5,960 nucleotides of DNA from an uncultured Eubacteriales bacterium (GCA_934408795.1 CAKRVQ010000075.1:1-5960); one strand, 5' to 3'; numbered from the stretch's first letter, positions 1 to 5,652 are shown. The notes: a model not told the origin generated them from the sequence alone. Made by a program: numbers and translations.

Positions 1-969
1 CTCAAGAGCCTTTTCGCGGCTTACGGGAACATTGTCGACCTCTGCAATTATCTCGCCGGTCATGGGGTCCGCAACGGGACGCGAAAGCACCTTGCCCGTA
101 AGTCTTCCGGAGAGGGCAAGCTTTCTGTTGTACTTATATCTGCCGACGCGTGAAAGATCATATCTTCTGTCGTCAAAGAAGAGCTGATCCAAATAGCTCT
201 GAGCGCCGTCTATGGTAGCAGGCTCGCCGGGACGGAGCTTCTTGTATACCTCAATGAGGGCATCGTCGGTGTTCTTTGTGATATCCTTTTCCATGGTGAG
301 GAGAAGATTTCTTTCCTCACCGAGGAGCTGCGATATCTCAAAGTCCGACTGCACGCCGAGCGCGCGTATGAAGGTGGTAACGGGAAGCTTTCTGTTTTTA
401 TCTATACGGACATATACGATGCCGTTCTGGTCTATTTCATATTCGAGCCAGGCGCCTCTGTTAGGAATGATGGTGGAAGTATAGAGGATGTTACCGGACT
501 TATCTCTTTCGCTCCCGTCGAAATAAACGCCGGGGGAACGGACGAGCTGAGAAACGACGACACGCTCTGCGCCGTTGATAACAAATGTACCGGACGCCGT
601 CATGAGCGGAAAATCGCCCATAAAGACTTCGTTTTCCTTGATCTCTCCGGTCTCAAGATTCTTTAACTGCGCGACTACTCTCAGAGGAGCCGAATATGTG
701 GCGTCACGCTCTTTACATTCTGCAATGGTGTATTTCGGCTTATCATCCAGCCTGTAGCTGATGAAGTCGAGAACAAGGTTGCCGGTAAAATCGGTTATGG
801 AGGAAATATCCTCAAAAACCTCTTTCAGGCCCTCGTCCAGGAACCACTGATAAGAGTCCTTCTGAATTTCAATAAGGTTGGGCATTGAGATGACCTCATT
901 GATCTTAGAGAAGCTCATTCTCTCGTTCCGTCCGAGTTTCACAGGTTTTACATTTACCTTAGACACCAT
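1..969 (-). CDS. rpoB: RNA polymerase beta subunit, N-terminal part (runs off left edge)
   Basis: Beta subunit of DNA-dependent RNA polymerase, which forms one pincer of the enzyme and much of the active site and rifampicin pocket. The window holds the first 323 codons of a protein usually about 1,150-1,250 residues long, with no internal stop. Visible family signatures are [15 protein letters not shown] near residues 30-44, the block [16 protein letters not shown] at 135-150, and [11 protein letters not shown] shortly after. In E. coli the same block holds the N-terminal rifampicin cluster (V146, Q148); here the matching residues V139 and Q141 look wild type. The chosen ATG at 969 gives a start matching the usual Firmicute RpoB N-terminus (NVKPVKLG at residues 6-13) and has an AAGGAG site upstream. 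An in-frame ATG at 1014 is possible but has no good ribosome site. No rplL precedes the gene; it has its own promoter and leader. Confidence 0.97.
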   Translation of the reverse strand, partial: MVSKVNVKPVKLGRNERMSFSKINEVISMPNLIEIQKDSYQWFLDEGLKEVFEDISSITDFTGNLVLDFISYRLDDKPKYTIAECKERDATYSAPLRVVAQLKNLETGEIKENEVFMGDFPLMTASGTFVINGAERVVVSQLVRSPGVYFDGSERDKSGNILYTSTIIPNRGAWLEYEIDQNGIVYVRIDKNRKLPVTTFIRALGVQSDFEISQLLGEERNLLLTMEKDITKNTDDALIEVYKKLRPGEPATIDGAQSYLDQLFFDDRRYDLSRVGRYKYNRKLALSGRLTGKVLSRPVADPMTGEIIAEVDNVPVSREKALE

Positions 970-978
970 AGACCTTTT

Positions 979-988
979 ATCACTCCTT
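979..988 (-). promoter_or_regulatory. Ribosome binding site of rpoB
   Basis: On the minus strand this reads AAGGAGTGAT, nearly the full anti-Shine-Dalgarno complement AAGGAGGTGAT with one G missing. The AAGGAG core (983-988) lies 13 nt from the ATG at 969, longer than usual, but pairing through TGAT would bring the effective spacing to about 9 nt. It favours the start at 969 over the upstream in-frame ATG at 1014. Confidence 0.7.
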
Positions 989-1127
989 AATATAATTGCA
1001 CCGGTCATTCCCATTACGACCGAAGACACGAATCGCGGACACGGCGGCTGACGACCTGCCCGATACCCGACACCCGCGGTTCCATCTGTATTCCACAGAA
1101 TTTTACCTGAGTGAAAGTGCATTTTAT

Positions 1128-1149
1128 GCTATTTATGCGGATAAATAGC
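1128..1149 (-). other. Stem-loop near the 5' end of the rpoB leader
   Basis: A perfect 9-bp inverted repeat, GCTATTTAT and ATAAATAGC, with a 4-nt loop (CCGC on the minus strand). It begins about 25 nt after the predicted transcription start. No U-run follows, so it is not an intrinsic terminator. A role in mRNA 5'-end stability or leader regulation is possible, but nothing in the sequence decides it. Confidence 0.5.
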
Positions 1150-1179
1150 GCATAATAACCTATTATTGTGCAGTTTATT

Positions 1180-1208
1180 ATTATATAGCATCAAAATGCA
1201 AGTGTCAA
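1180..1208 (-). promoter_or_regulatory. rpoB promoter, perfect sigma-A/sigma-70 consensus
   Basis: On the minus strand TTGACA (1203-1208) is followed by exactly 17 bp and then TATAAT (1180-1185). Both hexamers and the spacer match the vegetative consensus exactly. The predicted start is near 1174, giving a leader of about 205 nt before the rpoB ATG. It explains how rpoB is expressed despite sitting behind the terminators that follow upp. Confidence 0.9.
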
Positions 1209-1238
1209 GGAAATTTTTTAAGGTTTTTACATAATTTT
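1209..1238 (-). promoter_or_regulatory. AT-rich UP element with phased A-tracts
   Basis: Directly upstream of the rpoB -35 box are three A-tracts (read on the minus strand) at 1214-1219, 1224-1228 and 1235-1238. Their centres lie about 10 bp apart, in helical phase. Such tracts are typical of UP elements bound by the RNA polymerase alpha C-terminal domain and of intrinsically curved DNA. The element's function is inferred from position and composition. Confidence 0.65.
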
Positions 1239-1310
1239 CTTTACCCTCCGATCCCGGCGCGGGCCTTTCCGGCTTTTACCCTGTCGCGTATGTCATGCCC
1301 GATCGCCCGT

Positions 1311-1379
1311 CGTGCTCGGTGCTCTGCCGTGTTCAGTGCGTCCGTCGTGTTCGGTGCACCTGTCGGGTTCTGTATGCCC
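1311..1379. repeat. Degenerate 17-18-bp tandem repeat, about 4 copies
   Basis: Plus-strand units begin at 1311, 1328, 1346 and 1364 and share the pattern CGTGTTCGGTGC followed by a variable tail. Units 2 and 3 are the closest, differing mainly in the tail. The block is GC-rich and is not inside a supported gene. It may be a slipped minisatellite or the remains of a coding repeat. Confidence 0.5.
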
Positions 1380-1418
1380 GGCGCGGCGGTGTGCTGCGCA
1401 CGGATGACCCCCGCATGC

Positions 1419-1519
1419 GTTGATTTCGGACGCGTCAATTCCGAGCGTATTGACCCTCCGAGTGAGTTGACCCCGAGGGTGTTGATTCGGAGCGAGTTGA
1501 TTCCGAGCTCTTTGATTCT
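1419..1519. repeat. Degenerate 15-bp tandem repeat, about 6.5 copies
   Basis: Plus-strand units start at 1419, 1434, 1449, 1466, 1481 and 1496, with a partial one at 1511. The consensus is close to GTTGATTCCGAGCGA; the third unit is 17 bp and the others 15 bp. The period keeps a reading frame for five residues, so on the minus strand one frame reads LGINS, LRINT, LGVNS, but no start codon or ribosome site goes with it. The block ends about 25 bp before a hairpin terminator. Confidence 0.65.
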
Positions 1520-1544
1520 GTAAACTTATTTTTATAAAAGTCAA

Positions 1545-1586
1545 AAGGCAGCCCCCGGTCGAAGGTCGGGGGCTGCCTTGATTTTT
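1545..1586. terminator. Bidirectional intrinsic terminator
   Basis: A perfect 13-bp stem (1545-1557 with 1567-1579; core GGCAGCCCCCG) with a 9-nt loop. On the plus strand it is followed by TTGATTTTT; on the minus strand by TTTTGACTTTT. It could stop transcription either way. On the minus strand it would back up the upp terminator and insulate rpoB. Confidence 0.8.
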
Positions 1587-1599
1587 GCCCGCGCGGGGT

Positions 1600-1648
1600 A
1601 AAAAGGCGCCCCTTTGCTGCCGCGCAAGGTGCGGCGGCAAAGGGGCGC
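1600..1648 (-). terminator. Intrinsic terminator of the tsaE-tsaB-rpiB-upp operon
   Basis: An 18-bp GC-rich stem (1606-1623 with 1631-1648) with one mismatch and a 7-nt loop. On the minus strand it is followed after one base by a run of five T (1600-1604). It lies about 115 nt past the upp stop and is the first strong terminator for the minus-strand cluster. Confidence 0.85.
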
Positions 1649-1764
1649 TGATTTGCAAAACGAGCATATACAGTTATGCGTTTATTAGAAAAAAGGATAC
1701 TCACCGCACGCATCCGCGCTGCAATTTACCCTTTTTCTCACCGACCGATCCCGATCGGCAGAGC

Positions 1765-2397
1765 TTACTTTGTACCGAATATACGGTCGCCCGCATCGCC
1801 GAGACCGGGAACTATGTAGCAGTGCTCGTCAAGGTGATCATCCATGGCGGCGCAGTAGACAGGTACATCCGGGTGGGCCTTGGTGAAAGCCTCAAGACCC
1901 TCGGGAGCTGCTATTATACACATAAACTTGATTCTGTGGGGGTTGCGCTTCTTTATCTGGTTGACCGCGTCTATCGCCGATCCGCCTGTTGCAAGCATGG
2001 GGTCGAGAACAATAACATCACGCTCGGGAATATCGCCGGGGAGTTTGCAATAATACTCAACGGGCTCCTTGGTTTCGGGATCGCGGTACATACCGATATG
2101 TCCCACCTTGGCACTCGGGAGAAGGTTCAGCACACCGTCAACCATTCCGAGTCCGGCTCTGAGAATGGGAACAAACGCAAGCTTTCTGCCCGAGATGACC
2201 TTGGTCTTTGCCATTCCAATCGGAGTTTCTATGCTCACCTCTCTGAGCGGAAGATCACGGGTCGCTTCAAAGCACATAAGGTTCGCGATCTCCCCGACAA
2301 GCTCACGAAACTGCTTTGTTCCCGTGTTTTTGTCACGGAGAATCGAAAGCTTATGCTGAATCAGCGGATGATCCATAATGTGAATGTTACTGTTCAT
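1765..2397 (-). CDS. upp: Uracil phosphoribosyltransferase
   Basis: Pyrimidine-salvage enzyme of the cytosol: uracil + PRPP gives UMP + pyrophosphate. The 210-residue product has the family's normal length. Visible signatures are DHPLIQHKL at 9-17, PILRAGLGM at 77-85, the PRPP-binding loop [12 protein letters not shown] at 130-141, and the C-terminal uracil-binding region [12 protein letters not shown] at 194-205. The ATG at 2397 lies 13 nt after the rpiB stop; the gap carries GGGGGA as a modest ribosome site about 6 nt from the start, so translation may be coupled to rpiB. It is the last gene of the cluster and is followed by a terminator. The rpiB-upp association is also known in other Firmicutes (in Bacillus, ywlF and upp lie in the same region). 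No unusual residue was noticed. Confidence 0.97.
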   Translation of the reverse strand: MNSNIHIMDHPLIQHKLSILRDKNTGTKQFRELVGEIANLMCFEATRDLPLREVSIETPIGMAKTKVISGRKLAFVPILRAGLGMVDGVLNLLPSAKVGHIGMYRDPETKEPVEYYCKLPGDIPERDVIVLDPMLATGGSAIDAVNQIKKRNPHRIKFMCIIAAPEGLEAFTKAHPDVPVYCAAMDDHLDEHCYIVPGLGDAGDRIFGTK

Positions 2398-2410
2398 TGT
2401 TTTTCCCCCA

Positions 2411-2872
2411 TCAGTATTTTTCTATATCCATAACCGCATCCACCCTGCGCTGATGCCTTCCGCCCTCAAATTCGGTATCAAGGAAAAGATCCGTCATTTC
2501 GAGTGCGACGCCGGCGCCGATCACACGACCGCCGAGGCACAGGATATTTGCGTCGTTATGCAATCTTGTATATTTTGCCGAAAAGGTCTCGGAGCAGGCA
2601 GCAGCCCTTATTCCTTTGACCTTGTTTGCGGCGAGGCTCATGCCGATCCCGGTGCCGCAAACGAGGATGCCGAGTCTTGCTTCCTTTTTTGCCACCGCAT
2701 CGGCGACCTTCAGTGCGATCTCGGGGTAGTCTACGCTTTTAAGCTCGGTGATCCCGAAATCCTTATAGGGTATTCCCCTCTCTGCGAGATGTGCCGCAAT
2801 AGCGTTTTTAAGCTCAAACCCGCCGTGGTCACACCCGATAGCTACGAGCTCACCCTCTTTAAGTATACTCAT
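2411..2872 (-). CDS. rpiB: Ribose-5-phosphate isomerase B
   Basis: RpiB/LacAB-family sugar-phosphate isomerase interconverting ribose 5-phosphate and ribulose 5-phosphate in the pentose phosphate pathway. The 153-residue product matches the family length. The substrate motif GCDHGG lies at 13-18, the catalytic Cys is in VCGTGIGMS (Cys72, equivalent to E. coli Cys66), His105 in HNDANIL matches the ring-opening His99 of E. coli, and EGGRH is at 136-140. A longer open frame reaches 2959, but the ATG at 2872 is preferred: it follows a strong GGAGG (2879-2883) by 6 nt and gives the normal N-terminus, while the longer form would overlap the tsaB end and add 29 unlikely residues. It sits 55 nt after tsaB and 13 nt before upp in one operon. 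RpiB rather than LacA/LacB is favoured by the absence of lactose or tagatose genes. Confidence 0.95.
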   Translation of the reverse strand: MSILKEGELVAIGCDHGGFELKNAIAAHLAERGIPYKDFGITELKSVDYPEIALKVADAVAKKEARLGILVCGTGIGMSLAANKVKGIRAAACSETFSAKYTRLHNDANILCLGGRVIGAGVALEMTDLFLDTEFEGGRHQRRVDAVMDIEKY

Positions 2873-2878
2873 ATTACC

Positions 2879-2883
2879 CCTCC
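2879..2883 (-). promoter_or_regulatory. Ribosome binding site that fixes the rpiB start
   Basis: Reads GGAGG on the minus strand, 6 nt upstream of the ATG at 2872. It decides for the 153-residue form over a start at 2959. Confidence 0.85.
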
Positions 2884-2927
2884 GAAATCGCTCTGCGCGA
2901 TCATCCGCGCTGCCGCCGTGACGGCTC

Positions 2928-3716
2928 TTATGTATCGTTGTCCGCTTTTCGGTCGGCACACTCCGACATTGCCGTCCTGCGATTAAGCTCCCTTTGAGCC
3001 TGCGGCAATCTGAGGTAGATCGGCAGGAGCTCGTCCGCTTTAACCGTATTTTTTCTATTATACATCATCAGAGCCGCAAAAGCAACCCCGTTTGCGCTCT
3101 GATACCTTAAATTTTCTTCCGAGAGTCTTACACTCTTCAATTTATCTGCGGCATCGGTATCTCCCGCCGCTTCTCTTTCCTCCGCAGCCTTATCTATTGC
3201 CGCCTTTGTGATCGCGGCACCGTCGCCGGCAAGAATAAGGCCGCTGCCGTATTTGCCGTCGCATATCTCATCGACAAGAACCGATATTGCGATCGCCCTG
3301 TCCTCACAAAGGCGTCTGACGGTCCCGCCTCGCACTTCAAACACCGCATTGTATATCTGACCGCACCGTGCATCCATGCAGGCGCATACCGTACAGTCAA
3401 ATGACGCAAATCGGAAAGCGATCCCCTCAAGCGTCGAGACGGCGCAGCAGGGCTTATTACCGCCGAATGCCAATCCTTTGACCGCAGCTATTCCTATTCT
3501 CACGCCGGTAAACGAACCGGGACCCGCAGCGACCGCGAAAAGGTCTATGTCGGACACTCTCACTCCCGCATTTTTGAGCATTCCGTCTATCATCGGCATA
3601 AGCGTCTGCGAATGGGTGGCGGCGGTATTGAGATAGAATTCGCCGACCGTTTTTCCGTCCTCGGACAGTACGCACGAAACAGGCGCTGCCGAGCACTCCA
3701 CCGCAAGAATTCTCAT
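2928..3716 (-). CDS. tsaB: tRNA t6A biosynthesis protein TsaB (YeaZ family)
   Basis: An ASKHA-fold, non-catalytic partner of TsaD in the complex that transfers threonylcarbamoyl to A37 of ANN-decoding tRNAs, working with the ATPase TsaE. Signatures: N-terminal ILAVECSAA at 3-11 (usually ILaIDTS), THSQTLMP at 34-41, AAGPGSFTGVRIG at 63-75 followed by VKGLA, DARCGQIY at 115-122, LAGDGA at 162-167 and C-terminal LPIYLR at 231-236. At 262 residues it is somewhat longer than the usual 220-240. The extra length appears to be a charged Ala/Glu/Lys/Asp-rich stretch at about 170-200 and a polar tail after residue 240. Its ATG overlaps the tsaE stop by one base (TAATG), with GAGGGTGA upstream inside tsaE, implying translational coupling. 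Its other complex partner, TsaD, is not in the window. rimI, often next to tsaB, is also absent. Confidence 0.93.
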   Translation of the reverse strand: MRILAVECSAAPVSCVLSEDGKTVGEFYLNTAATHSQTLMPMIDGMLKNAGVRVSDIDLFAVAAGPGSFTGVRIGIAAVKGLAFGGNKPCCAVSTLEGIAFRFASFDCTVCACMDARCGQIYNAVFEVRGGTVRRLCEDRAIAISVLVDEICDGKYGSGLILAGDGAAITKAAIDKAAEEREAAGDTDAADKLKSVRLSEENLRYQSANGVAFAALMMYNRKNTVKADELLPIYLRLPQAQRELNRRTAMSECADRKADNDT

Positions 3717-4147
3717 TATATTTCACCCTCTGTTCTGATCTCTCTGCTCCCGTCGTCGAGTTCTGTTATGGTTACCGTGAAGTGTTTTTCGGGAAGTGCA
3801 GCGGCGATGTTTTCGCTCCATTCGACCGCAAGCAGCGCTCCCGCGTCAAGATAATCGAAGTATCCGGTTGAATACAGATCCTCCCACCCGGTCACCCGAT
3901 ACATATCAAAATGGCACAAAAGAAGTCTGCCGCCGACATATTCGTTGATTATGGCAAATGTGGGCGATGAGACATCGCCGTTAAAACCGAGTCCCGCGGC
4001 AAGACCCCTCACAAAGCAGGTCTTACCCGCGCCGAGACCCCCTCGGAGAGCGATCACTCCGCCGTTTTTAATGCCCTCGGCGATCTTTTTGCCCACCTCC
4101 TCCGTTTCCTCCGGAGAATGTGTTATGTAAACCGACCCGTCTTTCAA
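3716..4147 (-). CDS. tsaE: tRNA t6A biosynthesis ATPase TsaE
   Basis: Small P-loop ATPase needed for turnover of the TsaB-TsaD complex in t6A synthesis. The 143-residue product has the usual length. Walker A is GGLGAGKT at 36-43 (Lys42), followed by the family motifs SPTF at 61-64, HFDMYR at 79-84 and VEWSEN at 108-113. The start is a TTG at 4147: no ATG or GTG exists in frame between the upstream stop and Walker A, and the resulting N-terminus (ITHSPEETEEVG) fits the family. The ribosome site is weak (GGAAGTGAG). A 24-codon open frame upstream ends in TGA overlapping this TTG, which could provide reinitiation. First gene of the cluster; its stop overlaps the tsaB start by one base. Confidence 0.94.
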   Translation of the reverse strand: MKDGSVYITHSPEETEEVGKKIAEGIKNGGVIALRGGLGAGKTCFVRGLAAGLGFNGDVSSPTFAIINEYVGGRLLLCHFDMYRVTGWEDLYSTGYFDYLDAGALLAVEWSENIAAALPEKHFTVTITELDDGSREIRTEGEI

Positions 4148-4312
4148 CCCGATCTCACTTCCGTTTCCGCCCGTCTTATATATGAGCTTTCGTCTATCCG
4201 ATTTATGTGCGCACTCATTATGCTTTTTGGGTCGTGCTTATATAACCCCGAATGCGCGTTTATATATTACCTGTCGTGCGGCAGAGAGCCGCTTTCGACC
4301 GATCCGTGGTAC

Positions 4313-4341
4313 AGTATACCATACTTGTCGTCGTTTTGAAA
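4313..4341 (-). promoter_or_regulatory. Probable promoter of tsaE-tsaB-rpiB-upp (extended -10)
   Basis: On the minus strand TGG precedes TATACT (4313-4318), giving the extended -10 pattern TGnTATACT. A poor -35, TTTCAA (4336-4341), lies 17 bp upstream. The predicted start near 4306 leaves a leader of about 160 nt to the tsaE TTG. A short dyad, TGGTA-N5-TACCA (4307-4321), overlaps the -10 box. Confidence 0.6.
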
Positions 4342-4350
4342 GTGTCACTT
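4340..4350. promoter_or_regulatory. Palindrome between the divergent -35 boxes
   Basis: AAGTG-T-CACTT, a perfect 5-bp dyad around one base. It overlaps the edges of both predicted -35 elements (tsaE 4336-4341, SEDS gene 4349-4354). This position would suit an operator acting on both promoters, but the site is short and its regulator is unknown. Confidence 0.3.
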
Positions 4351-4377
4351 GAAAAATATCGGCGCATACCTTATAAT
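4349..4377 (+). promoter_or_regulatory. Promoter of the SEDS gene
   Basis: TTGAAA (4349-4354), 17 bp, then TATAAT (4372-4377): one mismatch from consensus in the -35 and a perfect -10. The predicted start near 4384 gives a leader of about 126 nt to the ATG at 4510. Confidence 0.8.
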
Positions 4378-4492
4378 TATACCTGCGGGCGGGACAAGCC
4401 GAAGGACGGCGCACTTTTTTCGCAGCCCGCCGCATTATCGACTGCATTACGGGATATCGGTCGTATTGCCGTATCGCTGCCGAAAGAATAAA

Positions 4493-4498
4493 AGGAGG
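4493..4498 (+). promoter_or_regulatory. Ribosome binding site of the SEDS gene
   Basis: A full AGGAGG, 11 nt before the ATG at 4510. The spacing is a little long, but no other in-frame start fits better and the N-terminus suits the family. Confidence 0.75.
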
Positions 4499-4509
4499 GG
4501 AACGCGGGT

Positions 4510-5652
4510 ATGTTAAAGCGCATTTTTCACACAATAGCAGACTATGCCCGCGAAAGCGACAAGCTTTTATATGCCCTTTGCATAACCGCAACACTGTACG
4601 GAAGTGTCATTGTCCTTTCAAGCACATATTATGTTCTCGGCGGTCCGAAGCAGTTTGTTATGCATCTTGCGGGTCTTGCCGCGGGTCTTGCCGCCGCAGT
4701 TGTGATCTCCCTGTTCAACTACCGTTCGATCATAAAAATGTGGATGCCCATAGCAGTCGTTCTGCTCATACCGGTACTACTCACATTTGTAATAGGTTAC
4801 GCTCCCGCAGGCACCGACGATAAAGCCTGGCTTCTCATCGGCGGCTTTTCGATCCAGCCCGCCGAGTTTCTGAAGCTCGCTTTTATCATCAGCTTTTCGT
4901 GGCATCTGAACCGCGTGGGGGACGGGATCAACAAGCTGACGAATATCATGCTTTTGTGCGTTCACGGCGCTTTTCCCGTGCTGCTCATACATTTTCAGGG
5001 TGATGACGGCACCGCCCTTGTCTTTGCGGTCATGTTCGTCGTGATGATGTTCGCCGCAGGTCTCCGTGCCCGTTATTTTGCCGCAGCAGGGGCTGCCGTT
5101 GCGGTCGGGATACCGTTGGTCTATTTCTTTATTATGAACGAAGACCAGCAAGCCCGCGTGTATGCAATGCTGTTTCCGACCGAAGAGGACTACTTAGGGG
5201 TTCTGTGGCAGCAGTCAAGAGGCAGAGCCGCGCTTGCAAACGGCGGGTTCTTCGGGCGGGGACTTTTTAACGGTTCGCTGGTCCAGTCGGGCGGCATTCC
5301 CGAAGGCTATAATGACTTTATATTCAGCAGCATAGGCGAAGAACTCGGTATGCTCGGATGCATTGCCGCGATAGCGCTTATTGCCGCCGTTTGTATAAGG
5401 ATTCTTCGTATAGGCTCCAGAACCACGGATAAAACGGGTCTTGTGATCTGCACCGGTGTTTTCGGAATGTTCGTCTCTCAGACGATAATAAACATCGCCA
5501 TGAATCTCTCGCTCATGCCGGTCATAGGCATTACCCTGCCCTTCTTCAGCGCGGGCACATCGTCGCTGCTCACCGTTTTATGTGCAGTCGGTCTGGTAAT
5601 GAGCGTTTACAGACATCGTACATCGGGTGTTATATACTTAAGAGACGATTGA
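4510..5652 (+). CDS. SEDS-family peptidoglycan glycosyltransferase (FtsW/RodA/SpoVE; RodA-like)
   Basis: Integral membrane enzyme that polymerises lipid II into glycan strands, normally paired with a class B penicillin-binding protein for elongation (RodA), division (FtsW) or sporulation (SpoVE). The 380-residue product has the family length, about ten hydrophobic segments (from about 19-38 to about 345-367), and a hydrophilic loop near 209-270. Family motifs: WLLIGGFSIQPAEFLKLAF (107-125), GGFFGRGLFNGS (245-256), NDFIFSSIGEELGMLG (268-283, with Asp269 at the catalytic aspartate position), and MPVIGITLPFFSAGTSSLL (336-354). The GLFNGS and FFS patterns resemble RodA more than FtsW, so RodA-like is my preference. 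Two motifs deviate: the usual PDLGT is GDDGT at 164-168, and SYGGSS is SAGTSS at 347-352. It is transcribed alone, away from the tsaE cluster; no penicillin-binding protein or mre gene is in the window. Confidence 0.93.
   Translation: MLKRIFHTIADYARESDKLLYALCITATLYGSVIVLSSTYYVLGGPKQFVMHLAGLAAGLAAAVVISLFNYRSIIKMWMPIAVVLLIPVLLTFVIGYAPAGTDDKAWLLIGGFSIQPAEFLKLAFIISFSWHLNRVGDGINKLTNIMLLCVHGAFPVLLIHFQGDDGTALVFAVMFVVMMFAAGLRARYFAAAGAAVAVGIPLVYFFIMNEDQQARVYAMLFPTEEDYLGVLWQQSRGRAALANGGFFGRGLFNGSLVQSGGIPEGYNDFIFSSIGEELGMLGCIAAIALIAAVCIRILRIGSRTTDKTGLVICTGVFGMFVSQTIINIAMNLSLMPVIGITLPFFSAGTSSLLTVLCAVGLVMSVYRHRTSGVIYLRDD

Larger units (their letters stand above)
970..1764. other. 795-bp gene-free stretch between upp and rpoB
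   Basis: No convincing gene was found here. From rpoB outward it holds the rpoB leader (970-1174), the promoter with its A-tract region (1180-1238), two blocks of degenerate GC-rich tandem repeats (1311-1379 and 1419-1519), and two hairpin terminators (1545-1586 and 1600-1648). About 115 nt separate the upp stop from the first of these hairpins. Open frames across the repeats exist on both strands but lack ribosome sites, and the two longer minus-strand ones cross the terminators. An rplL gene, the usual upstream neighbour of rpoB, is not present. Confidence 0.75.
4148..4509. other. Divergent promoter region between tsaE and the SEDS gene
   Basis: A 362-bp stretch without a supported conventional gene. 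It holds a minus-strand extended -10 promoter (4313-4321), a plus-strand promoter (4349-4377), a short palindrome between the two -35 boxes, a structured plus-strand leader and the SEDS ribosome site. A 24-codon minus-strand open frame (4144-4218) overlaps the tsaE start but has no visible ribosome site. Confidence 0.75.

Noticed and set aside
1311..1519. CRISPR-like array
   Set aside because: The repeats are contiguous, degenerate and 15-18 bp long, with no spacers and no cas genes.
1290..1523. 77-codon plus-strand frame ending just before the 1545-1586 hairpin
   Set aside because: The position before a terminator is suggestive, but there is no ribosome site or clear promoter and the content is only the repeat.
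1293..1713. Minus-strand open frames of 124 and 92 codons across the repeats
   Set aside because: They run through both terminator hairpins and the tandem repeats, have no ribosome site and no family resemblance. More likely frames kept open by GC-rich repeats.
1687..1738. Inverted A-rich and T-rich tracts downstream of upp
   Set aside because: AGAAAAAAGG can pair with CCTTTTTCT only with a bulge and a 33-nt loop; too weak to call a terminator beside the strong one at 1600-1648.
1751..1758. CCGATCGG palindrome just after the upp stop
   Set aside because: Eight bases is short enough to occur by chance, and nothing nearby suggests a binding site.
1585..2433. 282-codon plus-strand open frame
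   Set aside because: It is antisense to upp, which has every family motif, and it starts inside a terminator hairpin. No ribosome site or recognisable domain.
2384..2986. 200-codon plus-strand open frame
   Set aside because: Antisense shadow of rpiB and the end of tsaB; its composition follows the opposite strand's codons.
4777..5151. 124-codon minus-strand open frame
   Set aside because: Antisense to the hydrophobic core of the SEDS gene; no start signal or motif.
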